A stretch of DNA of 64,000 bases. It comes from CBDFNC01 sp965249895. Its GTDB lineage: Bacteria; Pseudomonadota; Gammaproteobacteria; Enterobacterales; CBDFNC01. Both the position numbers and the translations under genes were made by a program. How positions within the stretch are numbered: the first letter of the stretch is position 1; every line of letters starts with the position of its first letter. Location of the stretch: assembly GCA_965249895.1 (NCBI GenBank), contig CBDFNC010000001.1, positions 744,001 to 808,000 of the forward strand, written 5' to 3'. This document shows, one piece after another, positions 52,871 through 61,489 of this stretch. Below the pieces are notes generated by a model that saw only the letters and a program-made list of their open reading frames with translations, was not told the origin of the DNA and made no database searches.

Positions 52871-55111
52871 ATGGGAAAACTAGTTATTTTCTGGCTTTTA
52901 TTGAGCTTTGGTTTTTCGGTGTTGGCCGATAGTTCGGTGAGGAGTGACGAGCGGCCAAAAATAGGTTTGGCCCTGGGCGGCGGCGGCGCTAAAGGTGCGG
53001 CTCATATTGGCGTTATTCGGGTGTTGGAAGAGCTGAATATTCCCGTGGATTATGTGGCAGGTACCTCGATGGGGGCTTATGTGGCGGGCATGTACGCCAT
53101 GGGCCTGTCGGCCGATGAAATCGAACAGCGGATGTTATCCATCGACTGGAATCAGGGTTATTCAGATAGCATTGACCGTAAAGATCTTTCCTATCGCAAG
53201 AAAAAACAAAGAGACGGCTATCAAATAGAAGCGGATATAGGTTTCGATGGCCGCGAGTTCAAGTTGCCTTCCGGCTTCGTTCAGGGTGAAACTATGGCCA
53301 GATTGTTGCGCCAGTCTACCCGTAACCTGCCAAATTTCCAGAGCTTTGATCAGATGCCCATTCCTTACCGGGCGGTCACCCTGGACCTGGAGAAAATGGA
53401 AGCCTTTGTCCTGGATAAGGGCAACCTGGTAACCGCAATGCAGGCCAGCATGTCGGTGCCCGGGGCATTAAAGCCGGCTCAAGTGGAAGGTAGGTTACTG
53501 GCAGATGGCGGTTTGGTTAATAACCTGCCCGTGGATGTGCTGAAGGAAATGGGTGCGGATATTGTGATTGCGGTGGATATCGGCTCCAAATTAAGGAAAA
53601 AGGAAGAGCTGGACTCCTACGTGAATATACTGGATCAGTTGACTAACTATATGACGCGCTCCAGCACTGAACGGCAAATAGCCCTGATGAGTGAGCAGGA
53701 TATTTTACTCGCTCCGGATATTGCTGATATAGGAACTGGAGATTTCAGTCGTATGGCAGATGCTGTGCCCCGGGGGAGTGAGGTTGCTAATGCAATTCGA
53801 GAGCGACTTAGTCAGTTGAGTATTTCCGGCCAAGATTACAAGAACTACCTGGTACATAAGGCCACCATTCGCGCGGGTTATCCGGCGGGTGACGGCTTTA
53901 TTGCCGATAAAGTTGAAATCGTCACCGACAGCAAGCTGAATAAGAATATTATTGAAGCCGCATTAGGGGTGGAAGAGGGCGAGTTATACAGCCAACACGA
54001 GCTGGAAGAAAATATCCATAGGTTGTATGCCAAGGGGATATACCAGAGAGTTGATTACGAGTTTGAAGATAAAGATGGTAAGACACTGCTTAAGGTTTAT
54101 GCCAAAGAAAAGTCCTGGGGGCCCGGATATTTTGATTTTATGTTGGCCACCGAAGAATCTTTTTCCTCCAGTACGGATATAACCGTCGGTTTTTCCTACA
54201 CCTTAACAGACATCAATTCACTGGGGGCGGAATGGCGGAATGAATTTGTGTTCGGCACCAGAACCTATCTGGGGACCGAGTTTTATACGCCGCTGGATGA
54301 GCAGCAGTTCTTTTTCTGGCAAGCAGAAGCAGCGTTTAGCCGGCAAAACAGGAATTTTTATATCCAGCCGGAGAGCAAGTCCGGTGGAGCAGCCAACAGT
54401 GAATTTGCTCCCGCTCAATACACCACTTATCTACTGGGGACTGAGCTAGGTATTAACCCTAGTAAATGGTCACAGGCTTCGCTGGGTTGGGAAACCGTTA
54501 GTGGTGACATTGAGCTGGTAGGCGCAAATAGCTCAGGTGACTTCAGGGCTCAGGGGCCTTATGCCAAATTTGGCTATGATACGCTGGACGACATTAATTT
54601 CCCGAACCAAGGGCACCAGTTGGAGTTCAAATATCAGAAAGTATACGAAAAAACCGACTCGGCCCGTGAGGACTCTGACTATATAGACGCGAAGTTCCTT
54701 ACCTTCGAAAGTATCGGCCGACATAGCTTTGGCTTAAATTTGGAATATGGTGGGATCAGCTCCGATCTGGGTATACCTACACTGGTGCATGATCTGGGCG
54801 GATTCCAGCGTTTGTCTGGCTACCACAAAAATGAAGTATCCGGACGCTACAAGATATTCGGCTCACTGCTTTATAACTATCGTATGTTGGACAATGATTT
54901 TGGCGCCTTTAGCTTGCCTATGTACTTTGGTGCATCCCTGGAGAACGGCAATGTCTGGAACAACAGATCCGAGGTTAGTATTAATAATACGATCACCGCA
55001 GGCAGTATTTACCTAGGTGTAAATACCGGAATAGGCCCTATGGTACTGGCCTACGGCCAGGCGGAAGGGGGTAAACAAGCGGTTTACCTGTTTATAGGTA
55101 ACTACTTTTAG
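52871..55111 (+). CDS. Patatin-like phospholipase with outer-membrane barrel (type Vd secretion, PlpD-like)
   Basis: 746 aa. Signal peptide (about 1-20, ending VLADS). Patatin domain at about 28-215 with oxyanion loop GLALGGGGAKGAAHIG, nucleophile elbow VAGTSMGAYVAG and catalytic Asp motif LADGGLVNNLP. A POTRA-like segment (about 330-400; IRAGYPAGDGFIADKVEI, NIHRLYAKGIYQRVDYEFED) and a C-terminal Omp85-like beta barrel ending in an aromatic residue (YLFIGNYF) follow. This order is that of type Vd autotransporters such as PlpD, whose lipase domain is exposed or released. The start is ATG 52871; TTG lies one codon up. Own operon. Confidence 0.9.
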   Translation: MGKLVIFWLLLSFGFSVLADSSVRSDERPKIGLALGGGGAKGAAHIGVIRVLEELNIPVDYVAGTSMGAYVAGMYAMGLSADEIEQRMLSIDWNQGYSDSIDRKDLSYRKKKQRDGYQIEADIGFDGREFKLPSGFVQGETMARLLRQSTRNLPNFQSFDQMPIPYRAVTLDLEKMEAFVLDKGNLVTAMQASMSVPGALKPAQVEGRLLADGGLVNNLPVDVLKEMGADIVIAVDIGSKLRKKEELDSYVNILDQLTNYMTRSSTERQIALMSEQDILLAPDIADIGTGDFSRMADAVPRGSEVANAIRERLSQLSISGQDYKNYLVHKATIRAGYPAGDGFIADKVEIVTDSKLNKNIIEAALGVEEGELYSQHELEENIHRLYAKGIYQRVDYEFEDKDGKTLLKVYAKEKSWGPGYFDFMLATEESFSSSTDITVGFSYTLTDINSLGAEWRNEFVFGTRTYLGTEFYTPLDEQQFFFWQAEAAFSRQNRNFYIQPESKSGGAANSEFAPAQYTTYLLGTELGINPSKWSQASLGWETVSGDIELVGANSSGDFRAQGPYAKFGYDTLDDINFPNQGHQLEFKYQKVYEKTDSAREDSDYIDAKFLTFESIGRHSFGLNLEYGGISSDLGIPTLVHDLGGFQRLSGYHKNEVSGRYKIFGSLLYNYRMLDNDFGAFSLPMYFGASLENGNVWNNRSEVSINNTITAGSIYLGVNTGIGPMVLAYGQAEGGKQAVYLFIGNYF

Positions 55112-55520
55112 CGGGACCCCGGGCCACATTTTTAGGTGTGGCAAAACAGGGTATAACACTGACCAATGCTTAAACTTTAGAAGATGTCACTGCATTTTAT
55201 TTGTTGTGTTAGGTTTCTGTATTTGCCGCTGGAATGAAGGTAACTCCATGATTTTTATCTGTAATGACCCGAAACCTAAGTGCTTTGATGAGCTTTCGGA
55301 TAGATTTCTCTGTAATGATTTGATAACAACTTCGAAATATCTTGTTGACGGCGAGAATTTTAATTTTTACTAAATTCCGATATAATACCGGCGCTTCGAA
55401 ATGGTTACGTCGATATTTAGACGTTGAAAACGGTTTACCTCTTTTCGATGGATGATGTAGGCGCTAACCCGTCAAAAAAATTCACCTGCACTGGGTGATA
55501 CAAAATAAGAGGAACGAGTC
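55112..55520 (+). promoter_or_regulatory. acnB upstream region with -10 element
   Basis: 409 bp without a gene. A perfect TATAAT lies at 55381-55386, but no good -35 is at the right distance (TTGACG at 55345 is too far). If used, the acnB leader would be about 130 nt, long enough for post-transcriptional control. No riboswitch class is recognised. Confidence 0.4.
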
Positions 55521-58118
55521 GTGCTTGAAGCTTACCGTAAACACGTCGAAGAGCGTGCTGCCGAAGGAGTGGTTGCAAAGCCTTTAGATGCTGAACAAAC
55601 CGCTGCTCTTGTTGAACTGGTGAAAAACCCTCCCAAAGGTGAAGAAGAATTTATACTGGAACTGCTAGCAGATCGTATTCCACCGGGCGTGGATGAGGCT
55701 GCATATGTCAAAGCCGGTTTCCTGGCTGCCATCACCACAGGTGAAACTAATTCTCCAATCTTGTCAGATGAGCGCGCCGCTGAATTGCTGGGCACAATGC
55801 AAGGCGGCTATAACATAGAGCCACTGCTCAAGTTATTGGATAACGATAAGCTGGGTGCGATTGCCGTTAAAGCGCTTTCCGGCACCCTGCTGATGTTTGA
55901 TTCCTTTTACGATGTGGAAGAAAAGGCCAAAGCCGGAAACGAGTTCGCCAAACAGGTAATGCAATCCTGGGCTGATGCCGAATGGTATCTAAACAAGCCG
56001 GAAGTACCGGAGAAAATCACGGTTACTGTATTTAAAGTAACGGGTGAAACCAATACCGATGATCTTTCTCCTGCCCCAGATGCCTGGTCTCGCCCAGATA
56101 TTCCATTACATGCATTAGCCATGCTGAAGATCGCTCGCGATGGTATCGAGCCGGATCAGCCTGGTGAAGTAGGCCCCATAAAACAGTTGGAAGCCTTACA
56201 AGCGAAAGGTCATCAACTGGCTTATGTTGGTGATGTAGTAGGAACGGGTTCTTCTCGTAAGTCGGCTACTAACTCGGTGCTATGGTTTATGGGTGATGAT
56301 ATCCCTCATGTACCTAATAAGCGCGGTGGTGGTGTTTGTATTGGCGGAAAAATCGCCCCTATCTTCTTTAACACCATGGAAGACTCAGGCGCACTGCCGA
56401 TAGAAATGGACGTTACCAATTTAAATATGGGTGACGTTATCGAGATCTATCCACATCAGGGTTTGGTTAAGAATGCCGAAACCGGTGAAGAGATCACCAA
56501 ATTTGAATTAAAAACCAATGTTATCTTGGATGAGGTTCGCGCAGGCGGCCGTATTCCACTGATCATTGGTCGTGGGCTTACTGATCGTGCTCGTCAATCT
56601 TTGGGGCTGGGGTCATTAGACGTATTTAACCTGCCAAAAGATGTGGCTGACACCGGCAAAGGTTACACCCTGGCGCAGAAGATGGTTGGTAAGGGGTGTG
56701 GCACAGCGGGTATTCGCCCGGGCCAATACTGTGAGCCTAAGATGACTACAGTTGGCTCACAGGATACCACGGGTCCAATGACGCGCGATGAACTTAAAGA
56801 CCTTGCGTGTCTAGGTTTCTCCGCCGATCTGACTATGCAGTCTTTCTGTCATACGGCGGCTTATCCTAAGCCAGTTGATGTAACCACACACCACACTCTG
56901 CCTGACTTCATAATGAACCGAGGTGGTGTATCTCTACGTCCCGGTGACGGTGTAATTCACTCCTGGCTAAACCGTATGTTATTGCCTGATACCGTAGGTA
57001 CGGGTGGTGACTCACATACTCGTTTCCCTCTGGGTATTTCCTTCCCGGCGGGTTCTGGTCTGGTGGCTTTTGCCGCAGCGACAGGTGTGATGCCGCTGGA
57101 TATGCCAGAATCCATTCTGGTGCGCTTTACCGGTAAGTTGCAGCCAGGTATCACGTTACGTGACATGGTTAACGCAATCCCTTACTACGCCATCAAGCAA
57201 GGCCTATTGACCGTTGCTAAAGAAGGCAAGATAAATGCTTTCTCCGGTCGTGTTCTTGAAATCGAGGGGATGCCGGATCTGAAAGTAGAGCAAGCATTCG
57301 AATTATCAGATGCTTCTGCCGAGCGCAGCGCCGCGGGTTGTTCCATTAAGTTAAACAAAGAGCCTATTATCGAGTATCTGAACTCCAACATAGTGATGTT
57401 GAAGTGGATGCTGGCTGAAGGTTATGGCGACGTTCGCACCATAGAGCGCCGTATTCAGGCGATGCAGGAGTGGGTGGCAAACCCTGAACTGATGGAAGCG
57501 GATGCCGACGCCGAATATGCCGAAATCATCGAAATCAATATGGATGATGTGAAGGAGCCAATCCTGGCCTGTCCTAACGATCCAGATGATGTGAAGCTGC
57601 TGAGCGAGCTGGCGGGTACGCAGATAGATGAAGTATTTATCGGCTCTTGTATGACAAATATCGGTCACTTCCGTGCTGCCGGTAAGCTGTTAAACCAGTA
57701 TCAGGGCCAGCTGCCAACACGTTTGTGGGTTGCTCCGCCGACAAAAATGGATGAAAGCCAGCTAATTGACGAAGGTTATTACAGTATTTACGGTAAAGTC
57801 GGTGCGCGTACGGAAATACCGGGTTGCTCCCTGTGTATGGGCAACCAGGCTCGCGTAGGGGATAATACTACGGTAGTTTCCACATCTACCCGGAACTTCC
57901 CTAACCGCTTGGGTACAGGTGCTAACGTGTACCTGAGTTCGGCCGAGTTAGCGGCGGTAGCGGCCATCGAAGGTAAACTGCCGACCGTGGACGAATACAT
58001 GAAGTATGCGAAGCAACTGGACGCTACGGCAGCGGACACCTATCGCTACCTTAACTTCGACCAGCTGGAAAGCTATACCAAGAAAGCGGATGACGTTATC
58101 TTCACCCAGGCCGTTTAA
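55521..58118 (+). CDS. acnB: Aconitate hydratase B (also 2-methylisocitrate dehydratase)
   Basis: 865-aa [4Fe-4S] enzyme interconverting citrate and isocitrate. AcnB order: N-terminal HEAT-like domain (from LEAYRKHVEERAAEG), swivel domain (TGETNTDDLSPAPDAW, GTGSSRKSATNSV), then the catalytic domains with VGTGGDSHTRFPLG and cluster cysteines in FIGSCMTNIGHFRAAG and GCSLCMGNQARV. The start is GTG 55521 after AGAGGAAC. Iron-free AcnB of E. coli binds its own mRNA; no test of that is possible here. Confidence 0.97.
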   Translation: MLEAYRKHVEERAAEGVVAKPLDAEQTAALVELVKNPPKGEEEFILELLADRIPPGVDEAAYVKAGFLAAITTGETNSPILSDERAAELLGTMQGGYNIEPLLKLLDNDKLGAIAVKALSGTLLMFDSFYDVEEKAKAGNEFAKQVMQSWADAEWYLNKPEVPEKITVTVFKVTGETNTDDLSPAPDAWSRPDIPLHALAMLKIARDGIEPDQPGEVGPIKQLEALQAKGHQLAYVGDVVGTGSSRKSATNSVLWFMGDDIPHVPNKRGGGVCIGGKIAPIFFNTMEDSGALPIEMDVTNLNMGDVIEIYPHQGLVKNAETGEEITKFELKTNVILDEVRAGGRIPLIIGRGLTDRARQSLGLGSLDVFNLPKDVADTGKGYTLAQKMVGKGCGTAGIRPGQYCEPKMTTVGSQDTTGPMTRDELKDLACLGFSADLTMQSFCHTAAYPKPVDVTTHHTLPDFIMNRGGVSLRPGDGVIHSWLNRMLLPDTVGTGGDSHTRFPLGISFPAGSGLVAFAAATGVMPLDMPESILVRFTGKLQPGITLRDMVNAIPYYAIKQGLLTVAKEGKINAFSGRVLEIEGMPDLKVEQAFELSDASAERSAAGCSIKLNKEPIIEYLNSNIVMLKWMLAEGYGDVRTIERRIQAMQEWVANPELMEADADAEYAEIIEINMDDVKEPILACPNDPDDVKLLSELAGTQIDEVFIGSCMTNIGHFRAAGKLLNQYQGQLPTRLWVAPPTKMDESQLIDEGYYSIYGKVGARTEIPGCSLCMGNQARVGDNTTVVSTSTRNFPNRLGTGANVYLSSAELAAVAAIEGKLPTVDEYMKYAKQLDATAADTYRYLNFDQLESYTKKADDVIFTQAV

Positions 58119-58137
58119 GCGTTAAGTTAAAATAACT

Positions 58138-58166
58138 AAAAAAAGCCCTCTCCGGAGGGCTTTTTG
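58138..58166 (+). terminator. Rho-independent terminator after acnB
   Basis: AAAAAGCCCTC-TCCG-GAGGGCTTTTT, 20 bp after the acnB stop. Confidence 0.92.
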
Positions 58167-58328
58167 TTATAATTTTCGATGTTCAATGCAAAAATTAAGA
58201 TAACGTCGTACTTTTGATTAAAATTAAAATTAAAATTTTGCATACACGGCTGGATTTTTTTACAAAGACTTGATAAAACTGTCATCGCCAGCCGAATTTT
58301 TGCGGTAATGCTGAAAGTGAGAACTGTT

Positions 58329-59150
58329 ATGCTAGAAAAAAGCCTTGTTGTAGGTGAATACCATATCGACACCAGTCAAAATAGCCTGATCCATGGAAAC
58401 CGTAAGGTTTACCTGGGTCCTTTACGTACTTCGTTGCTTCACTTCTTGTGTAAAAACTTGAATACAGTAGTGACTCGTGAAGACCTGGCTCAACATGTCT
58501 GGGGTCGTTTAGTGACGGACCACACAATCAACCAGCACATTTCCCAACTACGTAAAAGTATAGGTTCGTTAAGTGTTCATGGGTTAAACATCTCCACTAT
58601 TCCTAAGCGCGGATATATCTCTCGTATGGAAGGTGCGGAAGTTGGCCATGCGACACCTTTAGTTCCGAAAGCTGAAGCGTCATCCACTAACCTTAAGGTG
58701 CTAGTGGTGGAAGGTAACAATGCCGAGAAAGATCAGCTAGTCGCTGAACTTGAAACCCTTGGTGTTGCTTATGTTGAGAGTGTTGCGGGTGCAGAAGAAG
58801 CAGAAAGAGCGGTAGCTTTGCAGGATTTCGATCTGTTGATCGTAGATGTACTCTTGCCTAATGCTACAGGTATCGAATTAGTTAAACGTGTTCGCACCGG
58901 CGAAACGTCTGCTGCAGCCGATATCCGTATCCTGGCGACACACTTTGATGTTCAACGCGAACTGTTAGGTCTTAACAGCTTGCTGGATATTCAAGGTCTG
59001 TTACTTAAACCTTATGAGCAGCCCCGTCTGAAGCAGATGCTGATGGTCGCCAGTAAGTCGTCTGTGGTGCTTAAACCACAAGCTGCTTATGAGCTGGTCC
59101 CAACACATGTGCTTGAGCAATCAGCTCAAATGAAAACAGTAGCAAATTAA
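58329..59150 (+). CDS. Response-regulator-like protein with reversed order: winged helix then receiver
   Basis: 273 aa from ATG 58329 (GTGAGA upstream; ATG 58308 would add 7 residues). Residues about 1-100 form an OmpR/PhoB-type winged helix (YLGPLRTSLLHFLCKN, TREDLAQHVWG, TINQHISQLRKSIG, ISTIPKRGYIS). After a linker comes a receiver-like domain (about 125-250): LKVLVVEGNN, phospho-acceptor Asp in LLIVDVLLPNATG, LATHF and LLKPYE. The first acidic pair of a normal receiver reads EG, so phosphorylation may be impaired. No histidine kinase lies nearby. Target genes unknown; it lies between acnB and yacL. Confidence 0.8.
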   Translation: MLEKSLVVGEYHIDTSQNSLIHGNRKVYLGPLRTSLLHFLCKNLNTVVTREDLAQHVWGRLVTDHTINQHISQLRKSIGSLSVHGLNISTIPKRGYISRMEGAEVGHATPLVPKAEASSTNLKVLVVEGNNAEKDQLVAELETLGVAYVESVAGAEEAERAVALQDFDLLIVDVLLPNATGIELVKRVRTGETSAAADIRILATHFDVQRELLGLNSLLDIQGLLLKPYEQPRLKQMLMVASKSSVVLKPQAAYELVPTHVLEQSAQMKTVAN

Positions 59151-59303
59151 GTCGGTTCCAACATAATAAAAATAAGCCGGAACTGACTTAGGATTAGACC
59201 TTTCCGGCTCTGCTGTTATTTTACCCAAATTGCCCGCTAACGTATTAGTTCGAGCAATACATGAGAGAATTACCATATTGAAGTACTCAGCCTTAGCTTT
59301 ACC
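59151..59303 (+). other. Region after the response regulator
   Basis: AAGTCGGTTCC and GGAACTGACTT (59151-59189) can pair with one mismatch, but no T-run follows, so it is a doubtful terminator. The rest is AT-rich lead-in to the tandem array. Confidence 0.4.
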
Positions 59304-59939
59304 GAATTAACCCGCTGAAATATCATTTTGAAGAATCCATAAGGAGTAACTTTCTTGGGGGACGAAGGTTCTGCCGTGGTTTTATCGAATTAACCCGCTG
59401 AAATATCATTTTGAAGAGTCCATAAGGGAGTAACTTTCTTGGAGTATGAAGGTTCTGCCGTGGTTTTATCGAATTAACTTCTGAAATATCATTTTAAAGA
59501 ATCCATAAGGGAGTAACTATCTTGGAGTATGAAGGTTCTGCCGTGGTTTTATCGAATTAACTTCTGAAATATCATTTTAAAGAATCCATAAGGGAGTAAC
59601 TTTCTTGGGGTACGAAGATTCTGCCGTGGTTTTATCGAATTAACCCGCTGAAATATCATTTTAAAGAATCCATAAGGGAGTAACTTTCTTGGGGTACGAA
59701 GGTTCTGCCGTGGTTTTATCGAATTAACCCGCTGAAATATCATTTTGAAGAATCCATAAGGGAGTAACTTTCTTGGGGTGCGAAGGTTCTGCCGTGGTTT
59801 TATCGAATTAACCCGCTGAAATATCATTTTAAAGAATCCATAAGGGAGTAACTTTCTTGGAGTATGAAGGTTCTGCCGTGGTTTTATCGAATTAACTTCT
59901 GAAATATCATTTTAAAGAATCCATAAGGGAGTAACTTTC
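59304..59939 (+). repeat. 83/84-bp tandem array derived from the yacL start region (7 units plus the yacL leader)
   Basis: Units start (GAATTAAC) at 59304, 59387, 59471, 59554, 59637, 59721 and 59805; an eighth, from 59889, runs directly into yacL. Each holds GAATCCATAAGGGAGTAAC (a Shine-Dalgarno site), TCTTG and a 12-codon frame of the type TTG-GRG-TAY-GAA to TCG-AAT-TAA (MEYEGSAVVLSN or MGYEGSAVVLSN; first unit MGDEGSAVVLSN). yacL begins the same way (TTG GAG TAC GAG). Two sub-types occur: AACCCGCTG (84 bp) and AACTTCTG (83 bp), the latter always after a unit with GGAGTAT. Confidence 0.95.
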
Positions 59940-60323
59940 TTGGAGTACGAGTTTAGGCGCGATTTTATTACCGGAGCTGTTGCAGCTCGTTTTTCTATGG
60001 GGCATGAAGTCCTGGGGTTGTGGTTAGAGCAAGAATTGTCCGCCCAGCCGGAAAATGTTGAGACAGTGTTGCTTGCTATCGAAACATTACAAACTGGCAA
60101 TTGTGAAAACTTCCAATTAAATGGAACGGAATACAGCTTGTTTCTCAACCGGGAAGAAGCAAAAGTGACGGCAAACCTGCTGCTGCAATCTGAACCAAAC
60201 ACGGATAGACTCGACGAAGAAGATCTTCATTTCTACGATCAGGAAAGCCTGTCCCTGTGCGGTTTGGAAGACTTCCAAATTATGTTGGATTCCTGGCGGC
60301 AATTTATCCAAAAAGATGGTTAG
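59940..60323 (+). CDS. yacL: YacL/UPF0231 family protein
   Basis: 127 aa, recognised by MEYEFRRDFITG at the start, the segment ARFSMGHEVLGLWL and the family-typical FYDQESLSLCGLEDFQIML near the end. Function unknown. The start is TTG 59940, with AAGGGAG 9 bp before; the E. coli protein starts MDYEFLRDITG, so the TTG is secure. In E. coli yacL also lies just after acnB. Its leader and first codons are the template of the upstream tandem array. Ends 5 bp from the convergent arfB. Confidence 0.9.
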   Translation: MEYEFRRDFITGAVAARFSMGHEVLGLWLEQELSAQPENVETVLLAIETLQTGNCENFQLNGTEYSLFLNREEAKVTANLLLQSEPNTDRLDEEDLHFYDQESLSLCGLEDFQIMLDSWRQFIQKDG

Positions 60324-60328
60324 ACGGC

Positions 60329-60751
60329 TCAGTCTATCGGTTTGCCTCTAAGCTGTTTCACCTTTCCTCTATGTGTCTTACTGTTAACTCGCCTTCGCTT
60401 GGACGCTTTAGTAGGGCGAGTGGCAATTCGCTTTTTTTGTTGTCGGTTAGCGCTTTGGATAAGCTGCCTTAATCTCTCTAAAGCATCCACTTTATTCCTT
60501 TCCTGACTTCGCGAATTTTGCGCCTTGATCAAAATATCCCCACTAGCGGTGATCCTTGAGTCTTTCAGGTTTGTCAGTCCCAATTTGTAGAATTCGGGCA
60601 GATAGCCGGAGTTTCTAAAGTTAAACCTTAATTGTACTGCGGTATTCACTTTGTTGACGTTTTGTCCGCCAGGCCCCTGGGCCCGGATAAACTGAAATTC
60701 TAATTCACTGAAAGGGATGGTGACATTGTTGGATATTTGTAGTGTGGTCAT
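60329..60751 (-). CDS. arfB: Alternative ribosome-rescue factor ArfB (YaeJ)
   Basis: 140-aa peptidyl-tRNA hydrolase that frees stalled ribosomes without a stop codon. GGQ motif in RAQGPGGQNVNKVNTAVQL (about 23-41), and a long basic C-terminal tail (KKRIATRPTKASKRRRVN and on) that would enter the empty mRNA channel. Convergent with yacL. Confidence 0.93.
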   Translation of the reverse strand: MTTLQISNNVTIPFSELEFQFIRAQGPGGQNVNKVNTAVQLRFNFRNSGYLPEFYKLGLTNLKDSRITASGDILIKAQNSRSQERNKVDALERLRQLIQSANRQQKKRIATRPTKASKRRRVNSKTHRGKVKQLRGKPID

Positions 60752-60881
60752 AGCTCTTACCTAGTGATTCCCAGGCATTTTACGCCTTTTTCCCCAGATA
60801 CCCAACCAAAGCTATTTGTTATCCGGGTGTTTCGTTGTTACGGCCACTCGGGTAGCTCACAGAAGGCAAAAAATGGCTGCT

Positions 60882-60970
60882 TGCACCAAATAGGACATGG
60901 AGTGTAATGCTTTTAACTGATGCACAAGGAATGGGCGCACCAAATTAAGCCTTGCACCAATATAGGGCTA
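60882..60970 (+). promoter_or_regulatory. Putative NtrC sites upstream of glnK
   Basis: Three GCACCA half-sites: TTGCACCAAATAGG (60881), GCGCACCAAATTAAG (60936) and TTGCACCAATATAGG (60952). They resemble halves of the NtrC consensus (TGCACCA, TGGTGCA) and sit 60-150 bp upstream of the sigma-54 promoter, a suitable enhancer distance. No full palindrome is seen. Confidence 0.45.
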
Positions 60971-61031
60971 AATTGCAGTCTACTAATCTCTGATTTTTTA
61001 TAACTTATTGAAATTAAAGCTTTAAAAAATA

Positions 61032-61046
61032 TGGCACAGAGCTTGT
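61032..61046 (+). promoter_or_regulatory. Sigma-54 promoter of glnK-amtB
   Basis: TGGCAC-AGAGC-TTGT: GG at -24 and GT (consensus GC) at -12 with correct spacing, 94 bp before the glnK ATG. Sigma-54 with NtrC is the known control of glnK-amtB in proteobacteria. Confidence 0.75.
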
Positions 61047-61139
61047 TTATTAATAGGTATAAAGCGAGTTTTAAGTCCGGTTGAGTTTGATGTTAACCGA
61101 GCTAAGCAGACATAAAGATCAGGTCCAGGGAGAGCAAGC

Positions 61140-61478
61140 ATGAAAATGATCAGTGCCATTATCAAGCCATTTAAGTTGGACGACGTCCGGGAAGCCGTGG
61201 CTGAAATCGGAGTCGAAGGACTAACCGTTTCTGAGGTCAAGGGGTTTGGTCGTCAGAAAGGTCACACCGAGTTATATCGCGGCGCAGAATACCAGGTCGA
61301 CTTTTTGCCTAAGGTAAAATTGGAAATCGCCACACGGGAAGAAAATGTGGAGCGCGTAGTGGAAGCCATTACCGGTGCTGCATATACCGGCAAGATTGGC
61401 GACGGAAAAATATTTATCAGTGAATTGTCACAGGTTGTACGAATTCGTACTGGTGAAACAGACGCTGAAGCGATTTAA
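61140..61478 (+). CDS. glnK: P-II family nitrogen regulatory protein GlnK
   Basis: 112-aa trimeric signal protein that reads 2-oxoglutarate and ADP/ATP. Start MKMISAIIKPFKLDDVREAV; the T-loop carries the uridylylated Tyr in YRGAEYQVDFLPKV (about 46-59); B-loop TGKIGDGKIF; C-terminal RIRTGETDAEAI. Linked to amtB by 11 bp, hence GlnK rather than GlnB; it would block AmtB when nitrogen is ample. Confidence 0.95.
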   Translation: MKMISAIIKPFKLDDVREAVAEIGVEGLTVSEVKGFGRQKGHTELYRGAEYQVDFLPKVKLEIATREENVERVVEAITGAAYTGKIGDGKIFISELSQVVRIRTGETDAEAI

Positions 61479-61489
61479 GGAGCATTGTA

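Noticed and set aside
59549..59827. Minus-strand frame with repeated MIFQRVNSIKPRQNL
   Set aside because: Shadow of the tandem array; the start-site evidence on the plus strand is stronger.
59304..59939. CRISPR-like array
   Set aside because: Units are contiguous and 83/84 bp long with no unique spacers; it is a tandem duplication of the yacL leader.
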